DNA of 64,000 nt from Ideonella sp. (GCF_016702655.1 NZ_JADJDO010000039.1:124001-188000); one strand, 5' to 3'; numbered from the stretch's first letter, positions 52,587 to 61,456 are shown. Notes: generated by a model not told the origin, from the sequence alone. A program made the numbers and translations.

Positions 52587-53213
52587 ATGACGACCACCAA
52601 GATCGAACCGACGCGCCGGCTCGCGCTGGCTGCCGCGGCGGCGCTGGCGGTGCTGCTCGCCGGCTGCGCCGCGACGCGCCTGGACGCGAGCGTCAACACC
52701 ACCGGCAACTGGCCCGCCGGGCGCGCACCGGGCAGCTTCACTTATGAGCGCCTGCCGTCGCAGATGGCGCAGAAGGAGGAGCAGGACCGCCTCGAGGCCG
52801 AGGCCCTGCCCGCGCTCGCGAGGGCAGGTTTCCGCCCCGCGGCCGCCGGTGAGGCGCCCGACGTGCGCGTGCAGCTCGCCGCGCGAACGATCCAGAGCCA
52901 GGCCATCTCTCCCGCCCCGTACTACGGCTGGCCCTGGGGCGGCGCCTGGGGCGGGCGTTGGGGCGGGGCGGGCTGGGGCTATGGCGGCGGCTGGGGCTGG
53001 GGCGCTGCGACCTATCTCTACTACGAGTTCGAGCTTGCCGTGCTGATCATCGATGCGCGCACGCAGCAGAGCCTGTACGAGACGCGCGCCCGCAGCGAGG
53101 GCGGCACGCCCGGCGACGGCACCTGGGCCGCGCTGGCGGCTGCGGCGCTGAAGGACTTCCCGTACGCCGCGGTGAGCCCGCGCAGGGTGACGGTCGAATT
53201 GCCGGTGAAGTAG
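52587..53213 (+). CDS. DUF4136 lipoprotein with Gly/Trp-rich loop
   Basis: Exported lipoprotein of 208 aa. The signal peptide ends in the lipobox VLLAGCAA, so Cys becomes acylated. The DUF4136 body includes FTYERLPSQMAQKEEQDRLE, ALARAGFRPA and VRVQLAARTIQSQ. The C-terminal strands are LAVLIIDARTQQSLYETRA and FPYAAVSPRRVTVELP. Between about residues 110 and 137 lies a Gly/Trp/Tyr-rich loop (PYYGWPWGGAWGGRWGG, then WGYGGGWGWG), longer than I expect for the family. Function unknown; probably outer-membrane associated. It follows ttcA by 34 nt. Confidence 0.85.
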   Translation: MTTTKIEPTRRLALAAAAALAVLLAGCAATRLDASVNTTGNWPAGRAPGSFTYERLPSQMAQKEEQDRLEAEALPALARAGFRPAAAGEAPDVRVQLAARTIQSQAISPAPYYGWPWGGAWGGRWGGAGWGYGGGWGWGAATYLYYEFELAVLIIDARTQQSLYETRARSEGGTPGDGTWAALAAAALKDFPYAAVSPRRVTVELPVK

Positions 53214-53217
53214 TCGC

Positions 53218-54087
53218 CTATCGGCTGGCCGCTTCGGCCGCGAGCGCGCGCAGGTCGGCCTCCCATCCGGCCAGCGTCTGCGCTGCCGCCTGGCGCTGCT
53301 CGGCCGTCGTGCCGTTGTGCAAGCGGGCCACGAACTCGCAGTTGTGTTGCCTGAGCCGGCGCTGGTAGGCGCGGTAGCCGCTGTCGGGCGAGCGCTGCGT
53401 GTGCTCGAAGAACTCGCGCAGCGCGGCCTGCATCTGCGCATGGTCGGCCTGCGCGGCGCGCAGCCGGCGCAGGGACTGGAGCCCCTCGCGCTGGCGCTTC
53501 TGGCGCTCGGCGATCCAGCGTTCGGGGTCGAAGGGCGACGCGGCCATGTCGCGTGCAATGCGTTCGCGCTGTGCGTCGTCGAGCTTGCCGTAGAGCGTCT
53601 CGGCGCGCTCGACCGCACGCTTGGCCGACTCCTGCGCACGGCTCTCGGGCGAGCGCTGCACAAACTCCTCGCGCAGCTCGGCGTTGGTCTTGTCGAAGCG
53701 CTTGCGGATGTGGTCGAGCTGCGCCGGTGTCAGGCTGCGGGCCACCTCGGCGGCGGCCGGCAGCGCCTGCTCGAAGCCGCTGTCGATGCGCGCCAGGCCT
53801 TCGTCGATCCAGTGGCACACGCGTGCCGGCGTGGTGTCGGCGAGTATCTCGGCGCGGGCGCGCTGGATCAGCGTCAGGTAGTCGGGCAGCTGGGTCGTGC
53901 GGTTCCAGCGCAGCCAGAGGGCGAGCTCCTCGCGCACCCGCTCCGACTGCGTGCTCGTGAAGTCGACGTAGCTGTCGAGCGACCAGTAGGCGATCGTCGG
54001 CAACTGCGGATAGGTCAGGCGCAGCAGGCTGCAACCGCCGAGCAACGCCAGGCCGAGCGTGACCGAGAGCGCACGGATAATCCGCAT
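53218..54087 (-). CDS. DUF6279-type lipoprotein
   Basis: A 289-aa lipoprotein: signal peptide MRIIRALSVTLGLALLGGCS with lipobox LGGC, then LLRLTYPQLPTIAYWSLDSY followed by a long, mainly helical domain rich in Arg, Glu and Gln (SLTPAQLDHIRKRFDKTNAE, QHNCEFVARLHNGTTAEQR). The N-terminal YxxxxxxAYWWLDxY-like sequence is the mark of the family in beta- and gammaproteobacteria; role unknown. The start at 54087 was chosen for the signal peptide. Divergent from glmU by 28 nt and convergent with the DUF4136 gene, 4 nt apart. Confidence 0.85.
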   Translation of the reverse strand: MRIIRALSVTLGLALLGGCSLLRLTYPQLPTIAYWSLDSYVDFTSTQSERVREELALWLRWNRTTQLPDYLTLIQRARAEILADTTPARVCHWIDEGLARIDSGFEQALPAAAEVARSLTPAQLDHIRKRFDKTNAELREEFVQRSPESRAQESAKRAVERAETLYGKLDDAQRERIARDMAASPFDPERWIAERQKRQREGLQSLRRLRAAQADHAQMQAALREFFEHTQRSPDSGYRAYQRRLRQHNCEFVARLHNGTTAEQRQAAAQTLAGWEADLRALAAEAASR

Positions 54088-54115
54088 CTCGGCGGCAACA
54101 ACGGGTTTTTCAGGC

Positions 54116-55510
54116 ATGGCTCTCGACATCGTGATCATGGCGGCAGGCAAGGGGACGCGCATGAAGTCGGCGTTGCCCAAGGTCCTGCATCGGCTCGCCG
54201 GGCGCAGCCTATTGCAGCATGTCATGGATACCGCAGCGCAGCTCGGGGCCGATCGAACCATCCTCGTCTGCGGCCACGGGGCCGAGGCGGTGCAAGAACA
54301 GGTCGGTGCTTCGGGCGGCGTGCGCGTCGTGCGCCAGGAACCCCAGCTCGGCACCGGGCACGCGGTGCTGCAGGCCGCACCCGCGCTGCACGACGCGGGC
54401 ACGACGCTGATCCTCAACGGCGACGTGCCGCTGATTGCCGCCGAGACCTGCCGCGCGCTGCTCGCCGCCGCGGCGGGCGAGCAACTTGCGCTGCTCACGG
54501 TCGAACTCGCCGACGCCACCGGCTACGGCCGCATCCTGCGCGGCGATGCCGCCGGGCGCAGCGCGCGCGAAGGTGGGCGCGTGCATGCGATCGTCGAGCA
54601 CAAGGACGCGACGCCCGCGCAGCGCTCGATCAAGGAGGTCTATACCGGCATCATGGCCGTGCCGACGGTGCACCTCAAGCGCTGGCTCGCCGCGCTCACC
54701 AACGACAACGCACAGCATGAGTACTACCTGACCGACATCGTCGCGATGGCGGTCGCCGAGCGCGTGCCGGTCGTCACCGCGAGCGCACGCGACGAGGCCG
54801 AGGTGCTGGGCGTCAACTCGCCGCAGCAGCTTGCTGCGCTCGAGCGCATCGTGCAGCGCCGCCAGGCCGACGTGCTGATGAACGCCGGCGTGCGCCTCGC
54901 CGATCCGGCACGCTTCGACCTGCGCGGCAAGCTCGCCTGCGGCAGCGACGTCGAGATCGACGTCAACTGCCTGTTCGAGGGCGAGGTCGAACTCGGCGAC
55001 GGCGTGCGCATCGGCGCCAACTGCGTGATCCGCGACGCGAAGATCGCTGCCGGCGCGCTGATCCAGCCCTTCACGCACATCGATGGCGGCGTGATCGGCG
55101 CGGGCGCGACGGTCGGCCCGTTCGCGCGCCTGCGCCCGGGTGCGGTGCTCGCCGAGGACGTGCATGTGGGCAACTTCGTCGAGATCAAGAACGCCACGCT
55201 CGCGCGCGGCGCCAAGGCCAACCACCTCGCCTACGTGGGCGACGCGAGCCTGGGCGAGCGCGTCAATTTCGGCGCCGGCAGCATCACCGCCAATTACGAC
55301 GGCGCCAACAAGCACCGCACCGAGATCGGCGCCGATGCCCACATCGGCTCCAACTGCGTGCTCGTCGCGCCGGTCGCGGTGGGCGCGGGCGCGACCATCG
55401 GCGGCGGCTCGACGATCGCCAAGGACGCGCCGGCGGGCCAGCTCACGGTCGCACGCGCGCGCGCCGTGACGCTGCCGAACTGGAAACGGCCGCTCAAGGC
55501 CGGCAAGTAG
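54116..55510 (+). CDS. glmU: Bifunctional N-acetylglucosamine-1-P uridyltransferase / acetyltransferase
   Basis: Makes UDP-GlcNAc for peptidoglycan and LPS. 464 aa. The uridyltransferase domain shows LDIVIMAAGKGTRMKSALPK, RQEPQLGTGHAVLQAAP and LNGDVPLI (about 1-230). The left-handed beta-helix acetyltransferase domain shows GVRIGANCVIRDAKIAAGA, VGPFARLRPGAVLAEDVHVG, KANHLAYVGDASLGERVNFG and the catalytic His in KHRTEIGADAHIGSNCVLV. Full length and undamaged. The ATG at 54116 follows a divergent lipoprotein promoter. Confidence 0.97.
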   Translation: MALDIVIMAAGKGTRMKSALPKVLHRLAGRSLLQHVMDTAAQLGADRTILVCGHGAEAVQEQVGASGGVRVVRQEPQLGTGHAVLQAAPALHDAGTTLILNGDVPLIAAETCRALLAAAAGEQLALLTVELADATGYGRILRGDAAGRSAREGGRVHAIVEHKDATPAQRSIKEVYTGIMAVPTVHLKRWLAALTNDNAQHEYYLTDIVAMAVAERVPVVTASARDEAEVLGVNSPQQLAALERIVQRRQADVLMNAGVRLADPARFDLRGKLACGSDVEIDVNCLFEGEVELGDGVRIGANCVIRDAKIAAGALIQPFTHIDGGVIGAGATVGPFARLRPGAVLAEDVHVGNFVEIKNATLARGAKANHLAYVGDASLGERVNFGAGSITANYDGANKHRTEIGADAHIGSNCVLVAPVAVGAGATIGGGSTIAKDAPAGQLTVARARAVTLPNWKRPLKAGK

Positions 55511-55519
55511 GCGACGCTG

Positions 55520-55915
55520 TCAGCGCGCCGGCCGGGCGCGCCTTGCGCCGGGTGTGAACAGCTCGCGCCCGCGCGCCTGCCGCTCGAGCTGCTGTGCGAC
55601 GTTGCCGCACACCAGGTCGCACAGCGCGTAGACGGATTCGTCGGCGATGCGATAGAACACGCTCGTGCCGCGGCTTTCGCGCATCACGAGCCCGCGCTGG
55701 GCGAGCAGCGTCAAGTGGCGCGAGACATTCGCGATCGTGAAGCCGGTGGCCTGCGCGAGCTCGCCGACGCTGCGCTCGCCGCCGCGCAGCAGGTTGAGCA
55801 GGGTCAGGCGCGTCGGCTCCGACAGCGCCTGAAAATACGACGCCACCTGGGCCAGGGCTTCCTTCGGCAGGCCTTCCATCGCGATGCAGGGGGCGGCAGT
55901 TGCAGGGGTCGGCAT
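55520..55915 (-). CDS. ArsR-family transcriptional repressor
   Basis: Winged-helix repressor of 131 aa. The core is ASYFQALSEPTRLTLLNLLR, SVGELAQATGFTIANVSRHL (recognition helix) and the wing RGLVMRESRGTSVFYRIAD. Cysteines lie in AAPCIAMEG near the N terminus and in the C-terminal helix YALCDLVCGNV. They could serve as metal ligands or as a thiol redox switch, since the usual ELCVCD site of arsenic sensors is absent. The start at 55915 is an ATG; a TTG at 55942 is also in frame. It is divergent from the RND operon, with a perfect palindrome in between that is presumably its operator. Confidence 0.9.
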   Translation of the reverse strand: MPTPATAAPCIAMEGLPKEALAQVASYFQALSEPTRLTLLNLLRGGERSVGELAQATGFTIANVSRHLTLLAQRGLVMRESRGTSVFYRIADESVYALCDLVCGNVAQQLERQARGRELFTPGARRARPAR

Positions 55916-55967
55916 GATGCCCGTTCTCGAGTGGATCGTCAAAATTTTGATTGACTACGCACTTGAC

Positions 55968-55989
55968 TATTTGCGTACATGCGCAAATA
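55968..55989. promoter_or_regulatory. Probable ArsR operator (8-bp palindromic arms)
   Basis: TATTTGCG (55968-55975) and CGCAAATA (55982-55989) are exact inverted repeats around TACATG, the 22-bp size and AT-rich outer arms typical of ArsR/SmtB sites. It lies between the divergent arsR and RND genes, in an AT-rich pocket that should hold both promoters. A second perfect palindrome, TCAAAATTTTGA, sits at 55939-55950. Repression of both directions by the adjacent ArsR protein is the natural reading. Confidence 0.7.
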
Positions 55990-56062
55990 ATACATCAACA
56001 CACCGGTCGTGACCAGCCCTCTTTCGCATCGAGGTGGGCGCCGCCGCCGGTCAGGAGCCAGC

Positions 56063-57115
56063 ATGTTGTCGTCAAGGGTTCTCGTTGCCTGGAGTGTTGC
56101 CGTGCTGTCGGCTTCGAGCTTGCCTGCGCAGGCGGCCGATGCTCCGGCGCCTGCACCGGTGCTCGCAACGGCGCCTGTCCAGGCCGCTGCGGCATCGGTC
56201 TCGGGCGGCTACGACGGCGTCGTCGAGGCGGTGCGCCAGACCATCGTCGCGGCCCAGGTGGCGGGCGCCGTCACGGCGATCGAGGTCAAGGCCGGCGACA
56301 GCGTCAAGGCAGGGCAGTTGCTGGCGCGCATCGACGCCCGCGTGGCCGAGCAGACGGCGAGCGCGAGCGACGCACAACTGCTGTCGGCGCAGGCGCTGCT
56401 CGACGTGGCGCGCAAGGACTACGAGCGCCAGCAACAGCTCTTCCAGCAGAAGTTCATCAGCCAGGCCGCCCTCGATCAGGCTGAATCGCAGTTCAAGGCC
56501 TCGCAGGCGCAGGCGGCCGCACTGCGCGCCCAGGCCGGCGCTACGCGCAGCCAGTCGGGGCTGCATGTGGTGCGCGCACCCTATGCCGGCATCGTGGCCG
56601 AAGTGCCGGTCGCGCTCGGCGACATGGCGTTGCCGGGCAAGCCCTTGCTCACGCTCTACGAGCCGGGCGCGTTGCGCGCGACGGCATCGGTTCCGCAAAG
56701 CGCGGTCTCGGGCAGCCTGCAGGGCGCCAAGGTCGAGCTGCCGGGCCTGCCTGCCGAGCGGCGCTGGATCATGCCGGAGCAGGTGCAACTGCTGCCGACG
56801 GTCGATGCGGGAACGCACACGGTGCAGTTGCGGCTGCCGCTGCCGAACGGGCTGGCGGGCGTTGCGCCGGGCATGTTCGCGCGCGTCTGGCTGCCTGCGG
56901 CGCCGGCCGCAGCCGGGCACTTGCATGTGCCCGCGAGCGCCGTCGTGCGGCGCGGCGAGATGACCGGCGTCTACGTCGTCGACGCCAAGGGTGGGGCGAG
57001 CCTGCGCCAAGTGCGCATCGGACGTGCCGAGGGTGCGAGCGTCGAGATCCTTGCCGGCGTGTCGGCCGGTGAGCGTGTCGCGCTCGACCCGCAGGCCGCG
57101 GCCAGGACGCGTTGA
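56063..57115 (+). CDS. RND efflux periplasmic adaptor (membrane fusion protein)
   Basis: Membrane-fusion component of a tripartite efflux pump, 350 aa. Signal peptide MLSSRVLVAWSVAVLSASS to AQAAD; barrel-sandwich (lipoyl) half QVAGAVTAIEVKAGDSVKAG; coiled-coil hairpin rich in Ala/Gln (about 85-150: LLDVARKDYERQQQLFQQKF); second lipoyl half VVRAPYAGIVAEVPVALGDM. A beta-barrel and membrane-proximal domain follow (RKVRIGRAEG-like LRQVRIGRAEGASVEILAGV). AGGAG precedes the ATG at 56063. It is first in the operon controlled by ArsR. No outer-membrane channel gene is nearby. Confidence 0.92.
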   Translation: MLSSRVLVAWSVAVLSASSLPAQAADAPAPAPVLATAPVQAAAASVSGGYDGVVEAVRQTIVAAQVAGAVTAIEVKAGDSVKAGQLLARIDARVAEQTASASDAQLLSAQALLDVARKDYERQQQLFQQKFISQAALDQAESQFKASQAQAAALRAQAGATRSQSGLHVVRAPYAGIVAEVPVALGDMALPGKPLLTLYEPGALRATASVPQSAVSGSLQGAKVELPGLPAERRWIMPEQVQLLPTVDAGTHTVQLRLPLPNGLAGVAPGMFARVWLPAAPAAAGHLHVPASAVVRRGEMTGVYVVDAKGGASLRQVRIGRAEGASVEILAGVSAGERVALDPQAAARTR

Positions 57116-57123
57116 ACGTGGCC

Positions 57124-60100
57124 ATGTCTTCGTCCCTCGGCGTATCGGGCCGGATCGCGGCCTTCTTCCAGTCGGCGCAAATCACGCCGCTGCTGGCGCT
57201 CGTCGCGCTGCTGCTCGGCATCTTTGCCGTCCTCGTGACGCCGCGCGAGGAAGAGCCGCAGATCAATGTCACGATGGCCAACGTGCTGATCCCGTTCCCG
57301 GGCGCGTCGGCGCGCGACGTCGAGCAGATGGTCGCCGGTCCGGCCGAGCAGGTGCTGGCGCAGATCGCCGGCATCGAGCACGTGATGTCGGTCTCGCGCC
57401 CGGGCCTGGCGGTGATCACGGTCCAGTTCAAGGTCGGCGTACCGCGTATCGAGGCGCTGGTGCGGCTCTACGACACCGTGAACTCGAACGCCGACTGGCT
57501 GCCCAGGGGCCTGGGCGTGCTGACCCCGATCGTCAAGCCCCGAGGCATCGACGACGTTCCCATCGTCACGCTGACGCTCTTCAGCCGCAACCCCGACCAG
57601 GGCGCTTTCGACCTCGAGCGCGTCGCGCATGCGATCGAGGCCGACCTCAAGCGCGTTCCCGGCACGCGCGAGGTGACGACGATCGGCGGCCCGGGCCGGG
57701 CAGTGCGGGTCGAGATCGATCCTGCGCGCATGGCCGGCACCGGCGTCACCGTGCCCGACCTGCGCGCCGCGCTGCTGTCCGCCAACCTCGGCCTGCCGGT
57801 CGGCGACCTGATCGCCGGCAACCGTGCGGTCGCGGTCGAATCGGGGCCGTTCCTGAAGGATGCGCGCGACGTCGGGGAGCTCGTCGTCGCCGCGCGTGCC
57901 GGCAAGCCGGTCTTCCTGCGCGACGTGGCCACGGTCGTCGACGGCCCGCTGCCGGCGGCACGCTACGTGTGGCACACGACCGGCGGGCACGACTACCCGG
58001 CGCTGACGATCAGCATCAGCAAGAAGCCCGGCGCCAACGCGATCGACGTCGCCGACGCGGTGGCGCAGCGCGTGCAGGATCTGAAGCACACCGTGATCCC
58101 GGCCGACGTCGAGGTTGCCGAGACGCGCAACTACGGCACCACGGCCAACGACAAGGCGGTCAAGCTGATCCAGAAGCTGCTCTTCGCGACCGCAGCCGTG
58201 GTCGCGCTCGTGTTCATCGCGCTCGGCAGGCGCGAGGCGGCGATCGTCGGCAGCGCGGTGATCCTGACGCTGACCGTGACCCTGTTCGCGTCCTGGGCCT
58301 GGGGCTTCACGCTCAATCGCGTGTCGCTGTTCGCATTGATCTTCTCGATCGGGATCCTGGTCGATGACGCGATCGTGGTGGTCGAGAACATACACCGCCA
58401 CCAGCAGTTGTTCCCGGGCAGGTCGCTGACGCAGATCATCCCGGGCGCGGTCGACGAGGTCGGCGGCCCGACCATCCTCGCCACGCTGACCGTGATCGCG
58501 GCGCTGCTGCCGATGGCCTTCGTGACCGGCCTGATGGGGCCCTACATGAGCCCGATCCCGATCAACGCCAGCATGGGCATGCTGCTGTCGCTCGCGATCG
58601 CGTTCATCGTCACGCCCTGGCTGGCGCGCCTGTGGCTGAAGGAGTTGCCGGCCGGCGACGCGGGGCACGCGCACGGCGGCCTCTCGGCGCGGCTCGCGCC
58701 GCTGTTCGAGCGCATCTTCAAGCCCTTGCTCGACGAACGGCGCGGCGCGCGCAACCGTGCCCTGCTCGGCGCCGGCATCGGGGCGCTGATCGTCGTCTCG
58801 ATGGCCCTGCCCGCGACCGGCCTGGTGCTGATGAAGATGCTGCCCTTCGACAACAAGTCGGAGTTCCAGGTCATCGTCGACATGCCGGCCGGCACGCCGC
58901 TCGAGAAGACGGCCGCAGTGCTGCACGAACTCGGCGCGCATCTCTCGACCCAGCCCGAGGTGACCCACATCCAGGGCTACGCCGGCACCGCAGCGCCGAT
59001 CAACTTCAACGGTCTGGTGCGCCAGTACTACCTGCGCAGCGGCGGCGAGGTCGGCGACCTGCAGGTCAACCTCGTCGACAAGCACGATCGCAGCGAGCAG
59101 AGCCACGCCATCGCGACCCGCGTGCGCCCAGGCCTGCAGGAGATCGGCAAACGCTTCGGGGCCAACGTCAAGATTGTCGAGGTGCCGCCGGGCCCGCCGG
59201 TGCTGTCGCCGCTCGTCGCCGAGATCTACGGCCCCGAGGCGCAAGGCCGGCGCGAGGTCGCCAAGGCCGTGCGCGCGGTGTTCGAGGCGACCGAAGGCGT
59301 CGTCGATGTCGACGACAGCGCGATCGTCGACGCGCCGCGCACGCTGCTCGTCGTTGATCGAAGCAAGGCCGCACGCCTGGGCGTCTCGCAGCAGGAGATC
59401 GTCGCCACGCTGCGCACAGGGCTCGCCGGCGAGGAGACGGCCTACCTGCACGATGAGAGCAAGTACCCGGCCGCGGCGACGATCCGCCTGCCTGCCGAGC
59501 GCCACGGCGAGCTCGACGCGCTGCTGCAGCTGTCGGTGCGCAGCGCCGAGGGCAAGCTGGTCGCGATCCGCGAGCTCGTCACCGTGACCGACGCCAAGCG
59601 CGAGCAGCCGATCTACCACAAGGACCTGCTGCCGGTGAACTACGTCGTCGCCGACATGGCCGGCGCGATCGACAGCCCGCTGTACGGCATGTTCAAGATG
59701 CGCTCGGCGGTTACCTCGATCGCGACGCCCGGCGGCGGCACGCTCGCCGAGGCCTTCATCGCGCAGCCGCAGGACCCGTACCGCGGCTACACCGTCAAGT
59801 GGGACGGCGAGTGGCAGGTGACCTACGAGACCTTCCGCGACATGGGCCTGGCCTATGCGGTCGGCCTGGTGCTGATCTACCTGCTCGTCGTCGCGCAGTT
59901 CGGCTCGTACCTGACGCCGCTCGTCATCATGGCGCCGATCCCGCTCACGATCATCGGCGTGATGCCGGGCCACGCGCTGCTCGGCGCGCAGTTCACGGCG
60001 ACGAGCATGATCGGCATGATCGCGCTCGCAGGCATCATCGTGCGCAACTCGATCCTGCTCGTCGACTTCATCAACCTGCAGGTGCGCGAGGGCATGCCCT

Positions 60101-60312
60101 TCGAGCGCGCCGTCGTCGCCTCGGCCGTCACGCGCGCGCAGCCGATCCTGCTCACCGGGCTGGCGGCGATGGCGGGCGCCTTCTTCATCCTCGACGACCC
60201 GATCTTCAACGGGCTGGCGATCTCGCTCATCTTCGGCATCCTCGTCTCGACGCTGCTGACGCTCGTCGTCATCCCGCTGCTCTACTTCGTGGCCTACCGC
60301 CACCGCATTTAG
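57124..60312 (+). CDS. RND efflux transporter permease
   Basis: Inner-membrane proton-driven pump of 1062 aa with twelve helices and two large periplasmic loops. The proton relay Asp pair is in IFSIGILVDDAIVVVENIHR (helix 4). The second-half helices include LAYAVGLVLIYLLVVAQFGS and MIGMIALAGIIVRNSILLVD. The N-terminal periplasmic start (TPREEEPQINVTMANVLIPF) fits the branch often grouped with HAE-type transporters having short adaptors. I chose the ATG at 57124; TTG 57112 and GTG 57118 are also in frame and would couple it to the adaptor stop. Substrate unknown. Confidence 0.92.
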   Translation: MSSSLGVSGRIAAFFQSAQITPLLALVALLLGIFAVLVTPREEEPQINVTMANVLIPFPGASARDVEQMVAGPAEQVLAQIAGIEHVMSVSRPGLAVITVQFKVGVPRIEALVRLYDTVNSNADWLPRGLGVLTPIVKPRGIDDVPIVTLTLFSRNPDQGAFDLERVAHAIEADLKRVPGTREVTTIGGPGRAVRVEIDPARMAGTGVTVPDLRAALLSANLGLPVGDLIAGNRAVAVESGPFLKDARDVGELVVAARAGKPVFLRDVATVVDGPLPAARYVWHTTGGHDYPALTISISKKPGANAIDVADAVAQRVQDLKHTVIPADVEVAETRNYGTTANDKAVKLIQKLLFATAAVVALVFIALGRREAAIVGSAVILTLTVTLFASWAWGFTLNRVSLFALIFSIGILVDDAIVVVENIHRHQQLFPGRSLTQIIPGAVDEVGGPTILATLTVIAALLPMAFVTGLMGPYMSPIPINASMGMLLSLAIAFIVTPWLARLWLKELPAGDAGHAHGGLSARLAPLFERIFKPLLDERRGARNRALLGAGIGALIVVSMALPATGLVLMKMLPFDNKSEFQVIVDMPAGTPLEKTAAVLHELGAHLSTQPEVTHIQGYAGTAAPINFNGLVRQYYLRSGGEVGDLQVNLVDKHDRSEQSHAIATRVRPGLQEIGKRFGANVKIVEVPPGPPVLSPLVAEIYGPEAQGRREVAKAVRAVFEATEGVVDVDDSAIVDAPRTLLVVDRSKAARLGVSQQEIVATLRTGLAGEETAYLHDESKYPAAATIRLPAERHGELDALLQLSVRSAEGKLVAIRELVTVTDAKREQPIYHKDLLPVNYVVADMAGAIDSPLYGMFKMRSAVTSIATPGGGTLAEAFIAQPQDPYRGYTVKWDGEWQVTYETFRDMGLAYAVGLVLIYLLVVAQFGSYLTPLVIMAPIPLTIIGVMPGHALLGAQFTATSMIGMIALAGIIVRNSILLVDFINLQVREGMPFERAVVASAVTRAQPILLTGLAAMAGAFFILDDPIFNGLAISLIFGILVSTLLTLVVIPLLYFVAYRHRI

Positions 60313-60320
60313 TTCCGACA

Positions 60321-60338
60321 TCACTTGAGACCAAGTGA
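60321..60338. terminator. Small perfect hairpin after RND permease
   Basis: TCACTTG (60321-60327) and CAAGTGA (60332-60338) with a 4-nt loop, 8 nt after the permease stop. No T-run follows, so it may attenuate rather than end transcription, leaving the downstream DUF2892-trxC-CMD genes at a lower level. Confidence 0.4.
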
Positions 60339-60399
60339 GTCTCCACTGAAGCTTCGCTTTCCGTTCTCATCCCCCAACCGTCACAAGGAGATTGACACC

Positions 60400-60609
60400 A
60401 TGACTTCCTCGCAACTCGTCCACGTTCTCGCCGGCCTCTTCATCCTGATCTCGCTCGCGCTCGGCATCCCGGCAAGCCCGCTCTTCGTCAGCGAGTGGTG
60501 GCTCGCGTTCACGGCCTTCGTCGGCGCCAACCTGCTGCAAAGCGGCTTCACGCGCTGGTGCATGCTCGACAACATCCTGCGCAAGCTCGGCGCGCGCGCG
60601 GGCGCCTGA
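60400..60609 (+). CDS. DUF2892 (YgaP-like) small membrane protein
   Basis: A 69-aa membrane protein with two helices: LVHVLAGLFILISLALGIPA and WWLAFTAFVGANLLQSGF, ending WCMLDNILRKLGARAGA. The pattern LQSGFTRWCMLDNILRKLG, with its Cys-Met-x-x-x-Ile/Leu-Leu, is the DUF2892 signature, also found fused to rhodanese in YgaP and in sulphide-responsive operons. Good ribosome-binding site (AAGGAG). It lies between the RND permease and trxC, suggesting a sulphur or thiol-stress context. Confidence 0.88.
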   Translation: MTSSQLVHVLAGLFILISLALGIPASPLFVSEWWLAFTAFVGANLLQSGFTRWCMLDNILRKLGARAGA

Positions 60610-60623
60610 ACGGGAGGCAGCAG

Positions 60624-61055
60624 ATGCACCTCGTCTGCCCCGCCTGCGGCGCGAAGAACCGCGTTCCCGAAGACCGGCTGCACGACGGCGCCAAGTGCGG
60701 CAAGTGCGCCGCGGCGCTGCTGGCCGGCGAGCCGGTGGCGCTGACGGATGCGGCGCTGCCCGGCTTCGTCGCCGGCACCGAACTGCCGGTGGTGATCGAT
60801 TTCTGGGCCGCCTGGTGCGGGCCCTGCCGCACGATGGCGCCGCACTTCGCCGCGGCGGCGCGCCAGTTGCCCGACGTGCATTTCGTCAAGGTCGACAGCG
60901 ACGCCGCGCCGCAGGCGAGCGCGCAGTACGGCATCCGCAGCATCCCGACGCTGATCCTGTTCGACCAGGGTCGCGAGGTCGCGCGCCGCTCGGGCGTCGT
61001 GCCGAGCGGCGAACTCGTCGCCTGGATCGCCAGCCATGTCGGCGCTTCGCGCTGA
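60624..61055 (+). CDS. trxC: Thioredoxin 2 (zinc-ribbon type)
   Basis: A 143-aa thioredoxin with an N-terminal zinc ribbon (HLVCPACGAKNRVPEDRL, then AKCGKCAAALLAGEP) and a thioredoxin fold with redox site VVIDFWAAWCGPCRTMAP and cis-Pro IRSIPTLILFDQGR. This is the TrxC class, usually induced by oxidative stress and able to work under zinc-release conditions. GGGAGG precedes the ATG at 60624. It sits 14 nt after the DUF2892 gene and 31 nt before the CMD-family gene, so it is part of the same operon. Confidence 0.95.
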   Translation: MHLVCPACGAKNRVPEDRLHDGAKCGKCAAALLAGEPVALTDAALPGFVAGTELPVVIDFWAAWCGPCRTMAPHFAAAARQLPDVHFVKVDSDAAPQASAQYGIRSIPTLILFDQGREVARRSGVVPSGELVAWIASHVGASR

Positions 61056-61086
61056 CGCCCTGAACCCGAGAACCGGAGCAAACACC

Positions 61087-61452
61087 ATGTCGGACCCCAC
61101 GACGAGTTACCGCGACCTGACGCACCAGGTCTCGGCGCGGCTGGCGACGCTGCGTGCGAGCACGCCCGAGGTCATGAAGGCGTTCAACGAGCTCGGGCGC
61201 GCTGCCACCGCGCCCGGCGCGCTCGACGCGAAGACCAAGGAACTGATTGCGCTTGCGCTGTCGGTCGCGGTGCGCTGCGACCCCTGCATCGGCTTTCACA
61301 CCAAGGCGCTGGCCAAGTTGGGCGCGACGCGCCAGGAGGTCGACGAGGCGCTCGGCGTCGCGACCTACATGGGCGGCGGGCCGTCGCTGATGTACGTCGC
61401 GAATGCGGTGGCCGCTTTCGACGAGTTCGCGCAGGCTGCGCCGCCGCGTTGA
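61087..61452 (+). CDS. Carboxymuconolactone decarboxylase/AhpD-like protein
   Basis: A 121-aa protein of the CMD family. Core: MKAFNELGRAATAPGALDAK, KELIALALSVAVRCDPCIGF and HTKALAKLGATRQEVDEALG. It carries the CxxC (CDPC) and nearby His of AhpD-type alkylhydroperoxidases, so a peroxidase or thiol-disulphide role is more likely than true lactone decarboxylation. The ATG at 61087 follows ACCGGAGCAAACACC. Being next to trxC it could receive electrons from thioredoxin. It converges with rlpA. Confidence 0.9.
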   Translation: MSDPTTSYRDLTHQVSARLATLRASTPEVMKAFNELGRAATAPGALDAKTKELIALALSVAVRCDPCIGFHTKALAKLGATRQEVDEALGVATYMGGGPSLMYVANAVAAFDEFAQAAPPR

Positions 61453-61456
61453 GGTT

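Noticed and set aside
56971..60324. 1100-codon minus-strand frame opposite the RND permease
   Set aside because: Asp/Arg/His-rich antisense reading of a well-defined transporter.
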